Source of the DNA: Pseudomonas sp. MUP55
Lineage (GTDB): Bacteria; Pseudomonadota; Gammaproteobacteria; Pseudomonadales; Pseudomonadaceae
Length of the DNA: 64,000 nt
Assembly (NCBI RefSeq): GCF_034043515.1
Contig: NZ_CP138214.1
Location: 3,286,001-3,350,000, forward strand
Direction: 5' to 3'
Shown: positions 44,922 through 54,220 of the stretch, piece after piece
Layout of the letters: each line of letters begins with the position of its first letter
How positions within the stretch are numbered: position 1 is the first letter of the stretch
Position numbers and translations under genes: made by a program
The notes under the pieces: model-generated
What the model was told of the DNA's origin: nothing
Databases searched by the model: none
Seen by the model: the letters and a program-made list of their open reading frames with translations, nothing else

Positions 44922-45659
44922 ATGAAACCTCAAATGGCCCTGAAACCAATGGTTTTCGCGCTCGCCGCACTCATGGCTGCCGCCGCTCAAGCAGGGGGTG
45001 GCTGGCATCCGGCGCCGCAACCTACCGGTACGGTTGCCGCAGTGGTCACTGATGTACAAAAAAGCGAACACAACAAATTCGACGACACCAATACCGAAAA
45101 CAATGCCTCGGCTGACGGTTCGGTAACCGGCAACAGCGGTAACGTCGGGGTCAACGTGCAGTCGGGCTCCGGCAACCAGGCCGATAACGCCGGTGCCATC
45201 TCCAGTGCCAAGGGCGACTTCGCCACGGTGTTCGCGGTGATCGATGTGGATCAAGGCAGCAGCCACAACAACTTCGTCAACAAAGGCACGCAAAACAACG
45301 CGTCCCTGGACAACTCGGTCAACGGCAACTCCGGGAACGTGGGTTACAACGGCCAGGCCGGCCAAGGCAACCAGGGTAAAAACAACCTGGCAATCACCAC
45401 CGCCGACGGCAAGAACATCGCGGCGGCTTCCAATACCGAGCAGAACTCGCTCAACAACAGCTACCTCAACACCGCCGTCAGCAGCCACGGCTATGGCAAA
45501 CCGCAGTATGTGTCCAACAACTCCAGCCTCGACAACTCGGTTAACCACAACTCCGGCAACGTGGGTGTGAACATTCAATCGGGCCTCGGCAACGGGGCCA
45601 GCAACAGCCTGTCGATCGGTCAAGGTTGCAGCGACTGCGCCAGCGGCGTGCGCTTCTGA
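44922..45659 (+). CDS. fapC: FapC, major amyloid fibre subunit
   Basis: A 245-residue secreted amyloid. After the signal peptide (about 1-24) come three repeats with the core NNASxDxSVxxNSGNVG: R1 about 60-94, R2 about 125-158, R3 about 199-232, separated by linkers of about 30 and 40 residues. The C-terminal Cys236-x-x-Cys239 (CSDC) is the conserved FapC motif. Its size matches the FapC of P. fluorescens UK4 (250), not the long-linker P. aeruginosa form. AAGGAG upstream of ATG 44922 is the best ribosome site of the operon. A terminator-like hairpin follows directly, probably making fapABC more abundant than fapDEF. Confidence 0.93.
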   Translation: MKPQMALKPMVFALAALMAAAAQAGGGWHPAPQPTGTVAAVVTDVQKSEHNKFDDTNTENNASADGSVTGNSGNVGVNVQSGSGNQADNAGAISSAKGDFATVFAVIDVDQGSSHNNFVNKGTQNNASLDNSVNGNSGNVGYNGQAGQGNQGKNNLAITTADGKNIAAASNTEQNSLNNSYLNTAVSSHGYGKPQYVSNNSSLDNSVNHNSGNVGVNIQSGLGNGASNSLSIGQGCSDCASGVRF

Positions 45660-45666
45660 TCCAACG

Positions 45667-45692
45667 GGGCCTTGGCAACAAGGCCCTTTTTT
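45667..45692 (+). terminator. Intrinsic terminator inside the fap operon, after fapC
   Basis: GGGCCTT-GGCAAC-AAGGCCC followed by TTTTTT starts 8 bases after the fapC stop and 29 bases before fapD. All features of a Rho-independent terminator are present, with a short 7-bp stem, so partial read-through into fapDEF is expected. Confidence 0.8.
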
Positions 45693-45720
45693 ATTCCAGT
45701 GTCCAGCAGGTCATTCGATC

Positions 45721-46401
45721 ATGCGCATCGCGACCCTCACCCTCCTGATGTTGCTCGCCGGCACTACCTGGGCAGGCACCATGGCAATCTCCGCCATGCC
45801 CGGCGGTGCAGTGATCTTCAAGAAGGTCGAGAGCATTCGTGAACGCCGGTTCGCCAACCTGGTGGAACAGAAAACCGATTTCAGCTGCGGTGCCGCGGCA
45901 CTCGCCACCATCCTGCGCCAGGCCTATTGGCTGGACGTCGACGAAGACCACATCATCAAAGGCATGCTGGTCACCGCCGACCAGGACCTGGTGCGTACCC
46001 AGGGTTTTTCCATGCTGGACATGAAGCGCTACCTCGAAAGCATCGGCATGCGCGCCCGGGGCTACAAGATCGCTCCGGACACCCTGACGACCGTGAAAAT
46101 CCCCGTGGTGGTGCTGCTGGAAATTCGTGGCTACAAGCACTTCGTGGTGATGCAGCGGGCCGACAAGGACTGGGTGTATATCGGCGACCCGGTGCTGGGC
46201 CATAAGCGCTACTCGCGGGATGACTTCGTCAAGGGTTGGAATGGCATCGTGTTCGCCGTATTGGGTGAAGGCTACGACAAGGCCAACGTTTTGCTCGACC
46301 CGCCTGCGCCGCTGACCGCCAAGAACCAGATGAATGAGTTCAGGCCCGTGGGCGACGCCGAGCTGATGGATTTCGGTTTTATCCAGAGCGACTTCTTCTA
46401 G
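45721..46401 (+). CDS. fapD: FapD, C39-family cysteine peptidase
   Basis: A 226-residue exported papain-like peptidase: signal peptide (about 1-19), then Cys56 in KTDFSCGAAA, His140 in GYKHFVVM and Asp156 in YIGDPVLG as the catalytic triad. FapD is needed for Fap export or processing in the periplasm. The active-site context closely resembles the C39 half of the GNAT fusion at 6631-7731, the other member of this family in the window. Ribosome site is weak (AGCAGGTC), which together with the preceding terminator argues for low expression. Confidence 0.9.
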   Translation: MRIATLTLLMLLAGTTWAGTMAISAMPGGAVIFKKVESIRERRFANLVEQKTDFSCGAAALATILRQAYWLDVDEDHIIKGMLVTADQDLVRTQGFSMLDMKRYLESIGMRARGYKIAPDTLTTVKIPVVVLLEIRGYKHFVVMQRADKDWVYIGDPVLGHKRYSRDDFVKGWNGIVFAVLGEGYDKANVLLDPPAPLTAKNQMNEFRPVGDAELMDFGFIQSDFF

Positions 46402-46438
46402 AAGCGCAATAAGGGGCAGGACGCTCCAGGAGCAAAAG

Positions 46439-47185
46439 ATGAACACTTCCCGTTGGCTGACGGTTTTGTGTCTGGCAGCCTCGATGCCCGCTTATGCTTC
46501 GTCGGGTTTCAAACCGATCGAACTCAAGGATTCGGAAATGGCCGAGCTGCGCGGCCGCTATGTGATGCCGGGGCGAATCATCAGCTTCGGCATTGTCATG
46601 AGCAGCACCTGGACCAATGCCGTGGGTGACAGCATCACCGGCAAGGCCAGCCTGCAACTCGACAAGACCACCATCACCCCGCAGTTCTACGTGCAAACCA
46701 CTGGCTCGGCCGGAACCGGGAGCAACCAGAACACCGGGGCCGGCAACGTGGTCGGTGGCGCGGGCCTTGGCACTGGCCAGGGCGTGGTGCAAAGCGTGCG
46801 CACCGCCGGCGATGGCAACACGGCCCACAACACGGTAGGCATCAACGTCACGCAGGACGGCTTTGCGCCGGCCAATCTCGTGCAGTCCGGGCAGGTATTG
46901 GTGGCCGGTGGCACGGTTTCGGGTGACAGCCCGGCAGGCCATGTCAGCGTGTCGGCCAACAATGGCGGCCTGCAGATGGCGATCCAGGCCAACCACAACC
47001 AAGGCAACAGCCTGCAGCAGATCGGCGCCGGGAATGTGCTGCAAGGCACGGTTTTGACCGGCAACAGCAACTTCGTCAACAACCTGACCCAACTCAATGT
47101 CGTGATGAACAATAACGGTTTGAACAACGGCGCGTTGAACTGCAACCTGGATCAACTCAAAGGCCTACGCACGCTTGGTTATTGA
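46439..47185 (+). CDS. fapE: FapE, minor extracellular Fap component
   Basis: A 248-residue exported protein: signal peptide (about 1-20), a charged segment KPIELKDSEMAELRGRYVMPGRIISFG, and Asn/Gly/Gln-rich regions with amyloid-like spacing (GTGSNQNTGAGNVVGGAG and IQANHNQGNSLQQIGAGN). FapE is found in small amounts in purified Fap fibres. AGGAGCAAAAG precedes ATG 46439. It lies 37 bases after fapD and 49 before fapF. Confidence 0.9.
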   Translation: MNTSRWLTVLCLAASMPAYASSGFKPIELKDSEMAELRGRYVMPGRIISFGIVMSSTWTNAVGDSITGKASLQLDKTTITPQFYVQTTGSAGTGSNQNTGAGNVVGGAGLGTGQGVVQSVRTAGDGNTAHNTVGINVTQDGFAPANLVQSGQVLVAGGTVSGDSPAGHVSVSANNGGLQMAIQANHNQGNSLQQIGAGNVLQGTVLTGNSNFVNNLTQLNVVMNNNGLNNGALNCNLDQLKGLRTLGY

Positions 47186-47234
47186 ACTACGCTGACCCTC
47201 GACACTTACGCATTGGAAAAGGACGGCTTATTTC

Positions 47235-48536
47235 ATGCATCGATCGTTATCGCTCCGCGCGGTGGTCTGTCTAAGTACGCTATTGCCCGCATCCGTGTTG
47301 TATGCCGCGCCGGATGCCGATATCGAAACCCTCAAGCAGGAACTCCTGGAACTCAAGCAACGCTACGAAGTGCAGCAAAAGGCCCTGGCCGTGCTGGAAC
47401 AACGTGTACGTCAGGTGGAAGACCAACCGGCGGCGCCCGCGCCCAGGCGCCTGGCCAAATCCCCCGCCGACTTCAAGAAAGGCGGCGCGGTCGTCGCCGG
47501 CACGGGCGCGGCGGCGGCATCCGGTGGCGCGGGCGGCGGCGGCAGTTCCTACGGCCAGTCGCTCAAGGATGATTCGGCGCCCGCGCAAAGCGTGAGCAAC
47601 CTCTATAACGAAGCCAGCGGCTTTTTCGGCAACGGCAAGTTCAGCTTCGAAACCGGCGTGACCTATGCCCGTTATGACGCCCGTCAGCTGACCCTCAATG
47701 GCTTCCTGGCGCTGGACTCGATCTTCCTCGGCAACATCAACCTGGACCGGATCAAGTCCGACAGCTGGACCCTGGACCTGACCGGGCGCTACAACGTCGA
47801 CAATCGCTGGCAGTTCGACCTGAACGTCCCGGTGGTCTACCGCGACTCCACCTATCAGTCCGCCGGTGCCGGCAACGATGCCACGGCCACCTCGGAAGGC
47901 TCCGTCACCCGCGACCCCACCATCGGCGACGTCAACTTCGGCGTGGCGTACAAATTTCTCGATGAAACCCCCACCCTGCCGGATGCGGTGGTATCGGTAC
48001 GGGTGAAGGCGCCCACGGGTAAAGAGCCGTTTGGCATCAAACTGGTCAAGCAGCCCAACAACGACAACCTCTACCTGCCGGAAAGCCTGCCGACGGGCAA
48101 CGGCGTCTGGTCGATCACGCCAGGCATTTCCCTGGTCAAGACCTTCGACCCCGCGGTGCTGTTCGGCTCGCTGTCCTATACCCACAACTTCGAAGACTCC
48201 TTCGATGACATCAGCAGTGAAGTCAACCAGAAAGTCGGAGGCAAAGTACGCCTGGGCGACAGCTTCCAGGTCGGCCTCGGCGTAGCGTTCGCGCTCAACG
48301 AGAAAATGAGTATGTCGTTCTCGGTGTCGGACCTGATCCAGCGTAAGAGCAAACTCAAGCCGGACGGTGGCGACTGGCAGTCGGTGGTCTCCAGCGATGC
48401 CAACGCCGGCTACTTCAACGTGGGCATGACGATTGCCGCATCGGATAACCTGACCATCGTGCCGAACCTGGCGATTGGCATGACCGACGATGCGCCGGAC
48501 TTTACCTTCAGCCTGAAATTCCCGTACTACTTCTGA
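47235..48536 (+). CDS. fapF: FapF, outer-membrane amyloid secretion channel
   Basis: A 433-residue outer-membrane protein: signal peptide (about 1-24, ending YAAPDA), a predicted trimerising coiled coil ([20 protein letters not shown]... about 28-62), a Gly/Ala-rich linker (about 80-110) that includes the channel plug region, and a C-terminal beta-barrel ending KFPYYF with terminal Phe. FapF forms trimeric barrels that secrete FapB and FapC. The weak GGAAAAGGACGG upstream gives a ribosome site. A compound repeat element follows and ends the operon. Confidence 0.92.
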   Translation: MHRSLSLRAVVCLSTLLPASVLYAAPDADIETLKQELLELKQRYEVQQKALAVLEQRVRQVEDQPAAPAPRRLAKSPADFKKGGAVVAGTGAAAASGGAGGGGSSYGQSLKDDSAPAQSVSNLYNEASGFFGNGKFSFETGVTYARYDARQLTLNGFLALDSIFLGNINLDRIKSDSWTLDLTGRYNVDNRWQFDLNVPVVYRDSTYQSAGAGNDATATSEGSVTRDPTIGDVNFGVAYKFLDETPTLPDAVVSVRVKAPTGKEPFGIKLVKQPNNDNLYLPESLPTGNGVWSITPGISLVKTFDPAVLFGSLSYTHNFEDSFDDISSEVNQKVGGKVRLGDSFQVGLGVAFALNEKMSMSFSVSDLIQRKSKLKPDGGDWQSVVSSDANAGYFNVGMTIAASDNLTIVPNLAIGMTDDAPDFTFSLKFPYYF

Positions 48537-48555
48537 TGGAGGGGCGTAACTATTT

Positions 48556-48670
48556 AAATGTGGGAGGGGCTTGTTAAATGTGGGAGGGGGCAAGCCCCCT
48601 CCCACATTTTGATTCGGTTCGGTCAGTTATGACGGTGCAGGCAGCCGCAGCGGCAAGCCCGCTCCCACAC
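48556..48670. repeat. Compound GTGGGAGGG repeat, rearranged
   Basis: A left arm ATGTGGGAGGGGCTTGT (about 48558) is followed at 48578 by a complete compact palindrome (GTGGGAGGGGGC/GCCCCCTCCCAC with no spacer) and at about 48652 by another right arm GCAAGCCCGCTCCCAC. It looks like a REPIN into which a second element has folded. It separates the convergent fapF and activator genes. Confidence 0.7.
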
Positions 48671-48675
48671 CTGCC

Positions 48676-50001
48676 CTAGCGGATCTGATGTTTGTGCAGC
48701 AACCGGTAGAACGTCGGCCGGGAAATGCCCAGTGCGCGTGCCGCAACACTCAGGTTATCACTGTGCCGGTTGAGCACATCGCACAACGCCTGACGTTCGG
48801 CGCGGTGTTTGTAGTCTTCCAAGGTAGCCATCGGCGGCGAAACCGCCTGCTCGCCCTGCAGCCCCAGGTCAACCGCTTCGATCTGGCGCCCCTCAGCCAA
48901 AACCAGGCCACGGCGCACGCGGTTGGCCAACTCACGTACATTGCCCGGCCACAGGTGTTGGCCCATTGCGACCAATGCGTCTTCGCTGAAGCTGCGCGGG
49001 CGGCGGCCGGTTTCCTGGCTGTAGAAGCGCGAAAAGTGATTGGCCAGCATCGCCACGTCACCGTGGCGTTCGCGCAAGGGCGCGGTGATGACTTGCAGCA
49101 CGTTCAGGCGGTAATACAGGTCTTCGCGAAAGCTGCCTTTCTCGACGGCGGCCTCAAGGTCGACGTGGGTGGCCGCCAACACGCGCACGTCCACCGGGAT
49201 GGGCTGGCTGCCGCCGACGCGTTCAATCTGTTTCTCCTGCAGAAAACGCAGCAGGTTGGCTTGCAACTCCATCGGCAGATCGCCGATTTCGTCGAGAAAC
49301 AGCGTGCCACCGTGAGCGGCCTCGATGCGCCCCACCTTGCGCTGATGGGCACCGGTGAAGGCGCCCTTTTCATGGCCGAACAGTTCCGACTGGATCAGGT
49401 GTTCAGGGATGGCGCCGCAATTGATCGCCACAAACGGCTTGGCGTGTCGCTGGGACTGTCGGTGCAGGGTCTTGGCGACCAGCTCCTTGCCGGTGCCGCT
49501 GTCGCCACGGATCAGTACCGGGGATTCAGTGGGCGCCAACTTCGACAACAACTTGCGCAGTTCGCGAATGGGGCGGCTGTCACCCAGCAGCTCGTGCTCG
49601 GGCCCGCCCACTGGCGTGTGGCCCTTGCCGCGCAGACGCGCCATGCCAAAGGCGCGTCCCAGGGTGACCTGCACCCGCGACACGTCGAAGGGCAAGGTGT
49701 GGAAGTCGAAAAACCATTCGCAGACGAAATCGCCGACGTTCTGCAAACGCAGCACATCCTGGCTGAGTACCGCGATCCACTCGGTGCCGCTGCGACCGAT
49801 CAGCTCCTTGACCGCTTCGGGGCGTTCCAGGTGGCAGGGCTGCAACCGCAGCAGGCCCACGTCGCAGGAACGATCACCCACCGCCTCCAGGCTGCAGCTG
49901 TCGACGTCCCATCCAACCGTGCGCAAACCGGGCAGTAACCCATGGCAGTCAGCACAAGGATCAACCACCAGCAAACGGCGTTGGACGGAGGATACGATCA
50001 T
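48676..50001 (-). CDS. Sigma-54-dependent enhancer-binding activator
   Basis: A 441-residue bacterial enhancer-binding protein. The N-terminal ~120 residues resemble a degenerate receiver (LLVVDPCADCHGLLPGL) with no clear phospho-Asp, as in VpsR-like regulators. The AAA+ domain has Walker A GDSGTGKE (166-173), the sigma-54 contact loop GAFTGA (213-218), Walker B GGTLFLDEIG (231-240) and the R-finger region (FREDLYYRLNV). A Fis-type helix-turn-helix closes it (LSVAARALGISRPTFYRLL, about 417-435). It is convergent with fapF, and since the fap operon has a sigma-54 promoter plus palindromes, it is the likely fap activator. Confidence 0.9.
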   Translation of the reverse strand: MIVSSVQRRLLVVDPCADCHGLLPGLRTVGWDVDSCSLEAVGDRSCDVGLLRLQPCHLERPEAVKELIGRSGTEWIAVLSQDVLRLQNVGDFVCEWFFDFHTLPFDVSRVQVTLGRAFGMARLRGKGHTPVGGPEHELLGDSRPIRELRKLLSKLAPTESPVLIRGDSGTGKELVAKTLHRQSQRHAKPFVAINCGAIPEHLIQSELFGHEKGAFTGAHQRKVGRIEAAHGGTLFLDEIGDLPMELQANLLRFLQEKQIERVGGSQPIPVDVRVLAATHVDLEAAVEKGSFREDLYYRLNVLQVITAPLRERHGDVAMLANHFSRFYSQETGRRPRSFSEDALVAMGQHLWPGNVRELANRVRRGLVLAEGRQIEAVDLGLQGEQAVSPPMATLEDYKHRAERQALCDVLNRHSDNLSVAARALGISRPTFYRLLHKHQIR

Positions 50002-50334
50002 GAGTATTCCTTGACGCCAAAACAGCCAACGTTATTAGAAACAACAGTTTGTGATGGCTGGCACGAACCTTAGCAAAATTTTGACGCAGCCCTTGTACCC
50101 TTTCGCTATAAGTTCGGGCAAAAAGCCATCTATGTAGACAGCGCTAGGGTCGGCGCAAATATTCGTTCAGCTTTCAAAACAAGCGCTTAGATGACGTTAG
50201 TCAGGGAAGGTTAAAATTTCTTGCTCTAGCATGTGACCCGCACCCCACCATCGTGCATCAGTACAAGTAACTCACCGTACGGTCAGCCCAACCGCCGGTA
50301 CTCACTTGAATGGGCATAGAGAGAGACGACCCAC
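50002..50334. other. 333-base promoter-containing gap
   Basis: This gap lies between the divergent activator gene and the small 86-residue gene. It is AT-richer than the coding around it. TTGACG (50091) and TATAAG (about 50117) look like promoter boxes but are spaced about 20 bases, longer than ideal. I see no ORF with a ribosome site, repeat or RNA gene in it. Confidence 0.4.
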
Positions 50335-50595
50335 ATGAACGCTACGCTGCGCATCAACGAAGCTCTTTTGATTGCAGACCGTGCTTTCCAACCCTTCCAG
50401 TGCGTGGCCTGGCACGACGGCAATGGCGCCCTCAGCCTGAGCGTGATCGACCGCACCAATACCCGTATCGGCTCCAAACAGCTGTCATCGACTACCTATA
50501 CCGATCCGGCGCAACTGGAAAACTTGTTGTTGCAGGCGCGCGCCGAACTCGACAAAGACGGCCACCAGTTACAGCAGTGGGTTATGCCCAAGTAA
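50335..50595 (+). CDS. Conserved small hypothetical protein
   Basis: An 86-residue protein (MNATLRINEALLIADRAFQPFQCVAWHDGNGALSL...) with no signal peptide or membrane helix and predicted mixed alpha/beta structure. The start is supported by a GAGAGAGACGACCCAC leader with a purine-rich ribosome site. A perfect terminator-like hairpin follows its stop. I do not recognise the family; composition fits a real, probably pseudomonad-specific gene. Confidence 0.68.
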   Translation: MNATLRINEALLIADRAFQPFQCVAWHDGNGALSLSVIDRTNTRIGSKQLSSTTYTDPAQLENLLLQARAELDKDGHQLQQWVMPK

Positions 50596-50606
50596 GTCGA
50601 CAGGGT

Positions 50607-50641
50607 AACTTCCGATCACCGCACTACAGTGATCGGAAGTT
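50607..50641. terminator. Long hairpin between convergent genes
   Basis: AACTTCCGATCAC and GTGATCGGAAGTT form a perfect 13-bp stem around a 9-base loop. There is no T-run, but the site lies 12 bases after one stop codon and 9 before the other, so it likely ends transcription from both sides. Confidence 0.68.
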
Positions 50642-50649
50642 GCACTTAC

Positions 50650-51474
50650 TTACTGTGCGGCAAGAATAAATCGCTCGAACGCTTCGGCGGCGCCGTCCTC
50701 GACATTACTGCCGGTGACCACACTGGCTTGACGCTTGACGGTGTCTTCCGCCTGGCCCATGGCAATCGACAAACCGGCCACATGAAACATCGCCGGGTCG
50801 TTGCCACCGTCGCCAATGGCCGCCGTTTGCGCAAGCGGCACCCCAAGGTGCGCGGCGATGGTCTTCAAGGCCTCGCCCTTGTTGGCCAGCATTGCGGTCA
50901 CATCCAGGTAAACCGGCTGCGAACGCGATACCTGGGCCAGCCCCTTCACCTTGGGCTGCAACCGCGCCTCCAACTCCACCAGCAATTGCGTGTTGTTGCT
51001 GGCGGCGACGATCTTGTCGACCCGGTCCAGGTACGGCTCGAAACTGTCCACCACCACCGGCCCATACCCCAGGCCATCGGCTTCGCGCTGCGCCATTGGC
51101 CCAGGCGGGTCACGGCGCAGCCAGTCGCCATCGGCAAACACCCAAACCTCGACGTCCGGCTCGGCCGAAAACAGCGCCAATGTCACCAGCGCCGCTTCGG
51201 CCGGCAGATGGTGGGCCACCAGGATGCTGCCATCCGGGTTGATCAACGTACCGCCGTTGAAGCCCGCCACCGGCACGTCGATGCCGAAGGTCTCGATCAA
51301 GTGCAACATGGCCTTGGGCGGCCGCCCGCTGGCCAGGCTGAAAAACACCCCGGCCTCACGCAGTGCTCGAACCGCCTCGGCGGTGCGCTGGCTCAGGCTG
51401 TGATCCGGGTGCAGCAAGGTGCCGTCCACGTCACTGAGGATAAAACGGATGGGATGAATCGCTGTATCACTCAT
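50650..51474 (-). CDS. Cof-type HAD-IIB phosphatase
   Basis: A 274-residue haloacid-dehalogenase hydrolase of subclass IIB (Cof family): nucleophile Asp in LSDVDGTLLHPDHS, the C2b cap, and GDGGNDPAMFHVAGLSIAMG near the C-terminus as motif IV. It should dephosphorylate sugar phosphates or related small molecules. The start overlaps the zwf stop by 4 bases (ATGA), making it the third gene of a gnd-zwf-cof operon, which suggests a role in sugar-phosphate housekeeping. Confidence 0.88.
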   Translation of the reverse strand: MSDTAIHPIRFILSDVDGTLLHPDHSLSQRTAEAVRALREAGVFFSLASGRPPKAMLHLIETFGIDVPVAGFNGGTLINPDGSILVAHHLPAEAALVTLALFSAEPDVEVWVFADGDWLRRDPPGPMAQREADGLGYGPVVVDSFEPYLDRVDKIVAASNNTQLLVELEARLQPKVKGLAQVSRSQPVYLDVTAMLANKGEALKTIAAHLGVPLAQTAAIGDGGNDPAMFHVAGLSIAMGQAEDTVKRQASVVTGSNVEDGAAEAFERFILAAQ

Positions 51475-52994
51475 CCGAGGCTGTGCCAGGTGCGGCCATC
51501 ACGGGCCAGCAGCGCGTCAGCCGCCGCCGGGCCATCTTCACCGGCCTTGTAGGCCTGGATCCCGTCATCTTCTTTCCACGCATCCAGGAACGGTTGCACG
51601 GCACGCCAACCGTTCTCGATGTTGTCGGCGCGCTGGAACAGGGTCTGGTCGCCGGTCATGCAGTCGTAGATCAGCGTTTCGTAACCGGTCGACGGCTGCA
51701 TCTCGAAGAAGTCCTTGTAGTCGAACCCCAGCTCGATATTGGCCATCTCCAGGGTTGGCCCGGGCTTCTTGGCCAGCAGGTCGAACCACATGCCTTCGTT
51801 CGGCTGGATCTGGATCTTGAGGTAAGTGGGCTTGAGTTCATCGACTTCGGTGTCGCGAAATTGTGCGTACGGCGCGTGCTTGAAGCAGATCACGATCTCC
51901 GTGTCGCGAATGCTCATGCGCTTGCCGGTGCGCAAGTAGAACGGCACGCCGACCCAGCGCCAGTTGTCGATCATCACCTTCAGCGCGACGAATGTCTCGG
52001 TGCTGCTGTCGGGCGCGACGTTGGCTTCTTCACGGTAGCCCGGCAGTGACTTGCCGGCGATTTCACCGGCGGTGTACTGGCCGCGAACCGAGTTGGCCCG
52101 TGCATCTTCCAAGGACCAGGGCCGGATGGCGCCCACCACCTTGGCTTTCTCACCGCGCACCGCGTCGGCACCGAAAGCGGCCGGCGGCTCCATGGCAACC
52201 ATGGCCAGCAGCTGGAACAGGTGGTTGGGCACCATGTCGCGCAAGGTGCCGGTTTTTTCGAAGAAGTTACCCCGCGTTTCCACACCAACCGTTTCGGCGG
52301 CGGTGATTTGCACGTGATCAATGTAATGGTTGTTCCAGAACGCTTCGAACAGCACGTTGGAGAAACGGCTGATCAGGATGTTCTGCACCGTCTCCTTGCC
52401 CAGGTAGTGGTCGATACGATAGATCTGTTTCTCGCTCATTACCTTGAGCAGGCACGCGTTCAATGCTTCGGCGGTGGCCAGGTCGGAACCGAAGGGTTTC
52501 TCGATGACCACGCGGCGAAAGCCGTCCTCGGTTTCGTTGAGCAACCCGGCACTGCCCAGACGCTGCACCACTTCGCTGAAGAAGCGCGGCGCGGTCGCGA
52601 GGTAGAACACCGCATTGGCGGTGCCGCTGTCAGCGATTTTCTGCGCGATGTCGGCGTAGGTGCTGTCGTCGAGGAAGTCGCCCTCGACGTAGCTGATGCC
52701 TTTGGCCAACTGGGCCCACAGTTGCGGGTCCAGCGCATTGTCGGCATTGCCGCGCACTTTGCTGGCCGCCTCGGTGCGAATGAAGTCCTCGAGTTTCTTG
52801 GCAAAGTCAGCGTCGCTGATGGCGTTGTGATCAACGCCTACGATACGCAGGCCATCGCCCAAGAGCCCGTCGCGGCTCAGGTTGTACAGCGCCGGCATCA
52901 GCAGGCGCTTGACCAGGTCGCCATGGGCGCCAAACAGAAACAAGGTGGTCGGTGGAGCAGGTTCGGCCTTGGGTTTCTTGCCGTTGGCGGTCAT
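51471..52994 (-). CDS. zwf: Glucose-6-phosphate 1-dehydrogenase
   Basis: A 507-residue NADP-dependent enzyme that oxidises glucose 6-phosphate to 6-phosphogluconolactone. Signatures: [12 protein letters not shown] (21-32, dinucleotide site), EKPFG (165-169) and RIDHYLGKE (193-201) with the active-site Asp-His. Length is normal. It overlaps gnd upstream and the Cof gene downstream by 4 bases each. Pseudomonads carry more than one zwf; this copy, joined to a short-form gnd, is probably the accessory pentose-phosphate type rather than the hexR-linked one. Confidence 0.93.
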   Translation of the reverse strand: MTANGKKPKAEPAPPTTLFLFGAHGDLVKRLLMPALYNLSRDGLLGDGLRIVGVDHNAISDADFAKKLEDFIRTEAASKVRGNADNALDPQLWAQLAKGISYVEGDFLDDSTYADIAQKIADSGTANAVFYLATAPRFFSEVVQRLGSAGLLNETEDGFRRVVIEKPFGSDLATAEALNACLLKVMSEKQIYRIDHYLGKETVQNILISRFSNVLFEAFWNNHYIDHVQITAAETVGVETRGNFFEKTGTLRDMVPNHLFQLLAMVAMEPPAAFGADAVRGEKAKVVGAIRPWSLEDARANSVRGQYTAGEIAGKSLPGYREEANVAPDSSTETFVALKVMIDNWRWVGVPFYLRTGKRMSIRDTEIVICFKHAPYAQFRDTEVDELKPTYLKIQIQPNEGMWFDLLAKKPGPTLEMANIELGFDYKDFFEMQPSTGYETLIYDCMTGDQTLFQRADNIENGWRAVQPFLDAWKEDDGIQAYKAGEDGPAAADALLARDGRTWHSLG

Positions 52995-53974
52995 TTTTTG
53001 GAAGTCTCCACGTGGCCGCCAAAGCCGAAGCGCATGGCCGAAAGCATTTTGTCACCGTAGGTGCTCTGCTGGCGCGAACGGAAACGGGCGAACAATGAGG
53101 TCGACAGCACCGGTACCGGCACGGCTTGCTCCATGGCCGCTTCGATGGTCCAACGGCCTTCGCCGCTGTCCGCCACGGAACCGGAATAGCCATCCAGCTT
53201 CGGATCGGTTGCCAGGGCGTCGGCGGTCAGGTCCAGCAACCACGACGACACCACGCTGCCACGGCGCCAGACTTCGGCGATGTCGGCCACGTTCAGGTCA
53301 AAGCGCTGATCTTCCGGCAGGTTTTCCGAGTTCTTGGTCTTGAGGATGTCAAAACCTTCGGCAAATGCCTGCATCATTCCGTATTCAATGCCGTTGTGGA
53401 TCATCTTGACGAAGTGCCCCGAGCCCGCCGGGCCGGCATGGATGTAACCCTGCTCGGCGCGTGGGTCAGCAGAGGCCGAACGGTCCTTGGTGCGTGGAAT
53501 GCTGCCAATTCCAGGGGCGAGGCTCTTGAAGATCGGGTCCAGGCGCTGCACGGTTTCCACGTCGCCGCCGATCATCATGCAGTAGCCACGTTCCAGGCCC
53601 CAGACACCGCCGGATGTGCCGACGTCGACGTAGTGCAGGCCCTTTTCTGCCAGGGCCTTGCCGCGACGTACGTCGTCCTTGTAGTTGGTGTTGCCGCCGT
53701 CGATGATCACATCACCGCTTTCGAGCAGCTCACTCAGCTCATTGATGGTGTCTTCAGTGGGCGCGCCTGCCGGCAACATCACCCACACCGCACGCGGCTT
53801 CTGCAGCCCGGCCACCAGGGCCTCCAGGCCGGAGACGCCGGTGGCGCCCTCCTCGCTCAAGCCTTTGACGAAGGCTTCGTTACGGTCATATACAACGGTG
53901 GAATGCCCATTGAGCATCAGGCGCCGCGCAATGTTACCGCCCATGCGGCCTAGTCCGATAATCCCCAGTTGCAT
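52991..53974 (-). CDS. gnd: 6-phosphogluconate dehydrogenase, short (YqeC/GndA) form
   Basis: A 327-residue decarboxylating 6-phosphogluconate dehydrogenase of the short class (about 300-330, against about 470 for the long class). It has [16 protein letters not shown] (dinucleotide site), [31 protein letters not shown] with the catalytic Lys, and ends with the C-terminal dimer segment. It makes ribulose 5-phosphate and a reduced nucleotide. ATG 53974 follows TAGGAGCATCAGCAC. First gene of the gnd-zwf-cof operon, with an inverted repeat about 85-100 bases upstream. Confidence 0.92.
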   Translation of the reverse strand: MQLGIIGLGRMGGNIARRLMLNGHSTVVYDRNEAFVKGLSEEGATGVSGLEALVAGLQKPRAVWVMLPAGAPTEDTINELSELLESGDVIIDGGNTNYKDDVRRGKALAEKGLHYVDVGTSGGVWGLERGYCMMIGGDVETVQRLDPIFKSLAPGIGSIPRTKDRSASADPRAEQGYIHAGPAGSGHFVKMIHNGIEYGMMQAFAEGFDILKTKNSENLPEDQRFDLNVADIAEVWRRGSVVSSWLLDLTADALATDPKLDGYSGSVADSGEGRWTIEAAMEQAVPVPVLSTSLFARFRSRQQSTYGDKMLSAMRFGFGGHVETSKK

Positions 53975-54055
53975 GTGCTGATGCTCCTAACTACAAAAAA
54001 ATGTGTGACATAGTTTATAGCGCAATGAGGCTAATGAGGGTTAGTCCAGAGCCGA

Positions 54056-54075
54056 TTGCCATAGTTTCATGGCAA
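54056..54075. promoter_or_regulatory. Inverted repeat upstream of gnd-zwf (candidate operator)
   Basis: TTGCCAT-AGTTTC-ATGGCAA is a perfect 7-6-7 inverted repeat 82 bases upstream of gnd. A TATAAA -10-like box lies between it and the gene. No T-run follows in a useful direction, so an operator is likelier than a terminator. The regulator is not known. Confidence 0.42.
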
Positions 54076-54220
54076 AAAAAGCGCGCGCAGCGATGAACCC
54101 AGGCAAAAAGTCACAGCGACCATGAAAAATAAAAAAGTTCCATTACACTCAAAAAGAAATCAGAATTGGCCCTGACGTCTACCCAGCCTCACGCTGTTAC
54201 CTGCCCTTGCGAGGTGCTTC

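Noticed and set aside
50059..50075. TGGCACGAACCTTAGCA as a sigma-54 promoter for the 86-residue gene
   Set aside because: The GG to GC gap is eleven bases, not ten, and the leader to the gene would be about 250 bases.
54056..54075. Inverted repeat upstream of gnd read as a terminator
   Set aside because: It is followed by A residues on the plus strand, with T residues on the wrong side for the minus strand.
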